Part shown: positions 5,517-5,912 of the stretch, one piece after another
Layout: each line of letters opens with the position of its first letter
Numbering within the stretch: position 1 is the first letter of the stretch
Assembly: GCA_945918315.1 (NCBI GenBank)
Contig: CAMEIK010000080.1
Span: forward strand, 1-5,912
Source: an uncultured Clostridia bacterium
GTDB taxonomy: Bacteria > Bacillota > Clostridia > Oscillospirales > Oscillospiraceae
Direction of reading: 5' to 3'
Length of the DNA stretch: 5,912 nucleotides
Notes under the pieces: generated by a model
What the model was told of the DNA's origin: nothing
The model's input: the letters and a program-made list of their open reading frames with translations, nothing else
The model's database searches: none
Translations under genes and position numbers: made by a program

Positions 5517-5912
5517 TCAACCGAGAACTTTCTTCAGGGCTTCCAGGAATTCCGGGCTTTCAAAGTCCGTGCCCTCCCAGCCGAAGCAGATCAGCCGGAA
5601 ATCACCCAGCATGGGAGCTTCAAACTCCAGCTCCCCGGTTTCGGCATTGTAACGCACCCTGACAGCAACCGGTTCGCCATTTTCATCCAGGAAGACGGCA
5701 AAGAGGTGTTCTTTGTTCCAGCTGGGGTCCAGCTGAGCCTGCATGGTGACGGGAATGGAATCTCCCAGCTCCTGCAGCGGAATACCATCATAGAAAGCGG
5801 AAAGGGTATAGTCCGTGCCGGAGCCGGTAACCTTCACAATGACATCGTTGTGGTCATCGGCGTGATGGTTGTTCCCGGCGGGACCGGGGGCGTGTTCATT
5901 GCTGCCGGTATT
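5517..5912 (-). CDS. C-terminal part of an unrecognised protein with linker and beta-rich domain
   Basis: The frame is open to the window edge, so the start is outside; 131 residues are visible. The first 25 form a flexible, low-complexity linker rich in Gly, Asn, Pro, His and Asp (H7, H16, H17, H21, D19, D20, D23). About 80 residues of alternating short strands follow: YTLSAFYDGIP, SIPVTMQAQLDP, LFAVFLDENGEPVAVRVRY, TGELEFEAPMLGDFRLICFG. The order resembles beta-sandwich domains that close many clostridial surface proteins, with a polar-strand, D-x-x-G turn, 'TGxLxF' and final aromatic strand pattern; this resemblance is from memory and weak. The C-terminus is a short amphipathic helix ending KKVLG, with no sortase motif or membrane anchor. 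A GTG at 5837 could be an internal start, but no good ribosome site precedes it. It lies 22 bases before the degenerate TIR gene and is probably in the same operon. Function unknown. Confidence 0.7.
   Translation of the reverse strand, partial: NTGSNEHAPGPAGNNHHADDHNDVIVKVTGSGTDYTLSAFYDGIPLQELGDSIPVTMQAQLDPSWNKEHLFAVFLDENGEPVAVRVRYNAETGELEFEAPMLGDFRLICFGWEGTDFESPEFLEALKKVLG

Noticed and set aside
4664..5662. Plus-strand open frame of 332 codons across the degenerate TIR gene
   Set aside because: It crosses two minus-strand genes and their intergenic gap, and lacks domain signals. It is best explained as a shadow of the coding strand.
5835..5837. GTG at 5837 as the true start of the 5517-5912 gene
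   Set aside because: The frame stays open upstream to the window edge, no ribosome site lies at the right distance before it, and it would fall inside the first strand of the beta-rich domain.

Overview
The window appears to come from a gut-type, moderately GC-rich Firmicute, most likely in or near the Oscillospiraceae/Clostridiales. This is inferred from strong AGGAGG-type ribosome sites, a perfect sigma-A promoter, intrinsic terminators with long U runs, and TIR/TPR proteins of a kind common in that group. No ribosomal or marker gene is present, so the taxonomy is an inference. Every gene I can support lies on the minus strand; transcription runs from position 5912 toward position 1.

Region A (5912 to about 2534) is the 3' part of one operon. 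It holds the C-terminal end of an unrecognised protein with a Gly/Asn/His/Asp linker and a beta-rich domain (5517-5912). After 22 bases comes a 274-residue membrane protein with a degenerate TIR-like domain (4670-5494). Its stop codon shares one base with the start of a 686-residue TIR-transmembrane-TPR protein (2610-4670). The two TIR proteins look alike from the N-terminus to about 55 residues past the membrane helix, which suggests tandem duplication. The large copy keeps the glutamate expected for a TIR NADase and adds 8-9 TPR-like repeats; in the small copy that position is arginine. The operon ends at a strong intrinsic terminator (2534-2592).

Region B (2511 to 1) is a separate pyrimidine-salvage-like operon. 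Its promoter matches consensus perfectly (TTGACA, 17 bases, TATAAT) and carries a dyad overlapping the -35, the spacer and the first base of the -10. A leader of about 130 bases follows, with a candidate leader peptide, a pyrimidine-rich tract and a perfect intrinsic terminator placed directly before the ribosome site of the first gene. This resembles the UTP-sensing pyrBI attenuator of enteric bacteria. The genes are an atypical phosphoribosyltransferase-like protein (1243-2343) and CodB, the cytosine permease (1-1227, cut a few residues short by the window edge). The likely logic is that cytosine uptake and a PRPP-linked step are switched on when pyrimidine nucleotides run low.

The items most worth a second look are the attenuator leader with its mutually exclusive pairings, the divergent PRTase tied to CodB, and the paired intact/degenerate transmembrane TIR proteins, whose topology resembles a receptor with an internal TIR domain and external TPR repeats.
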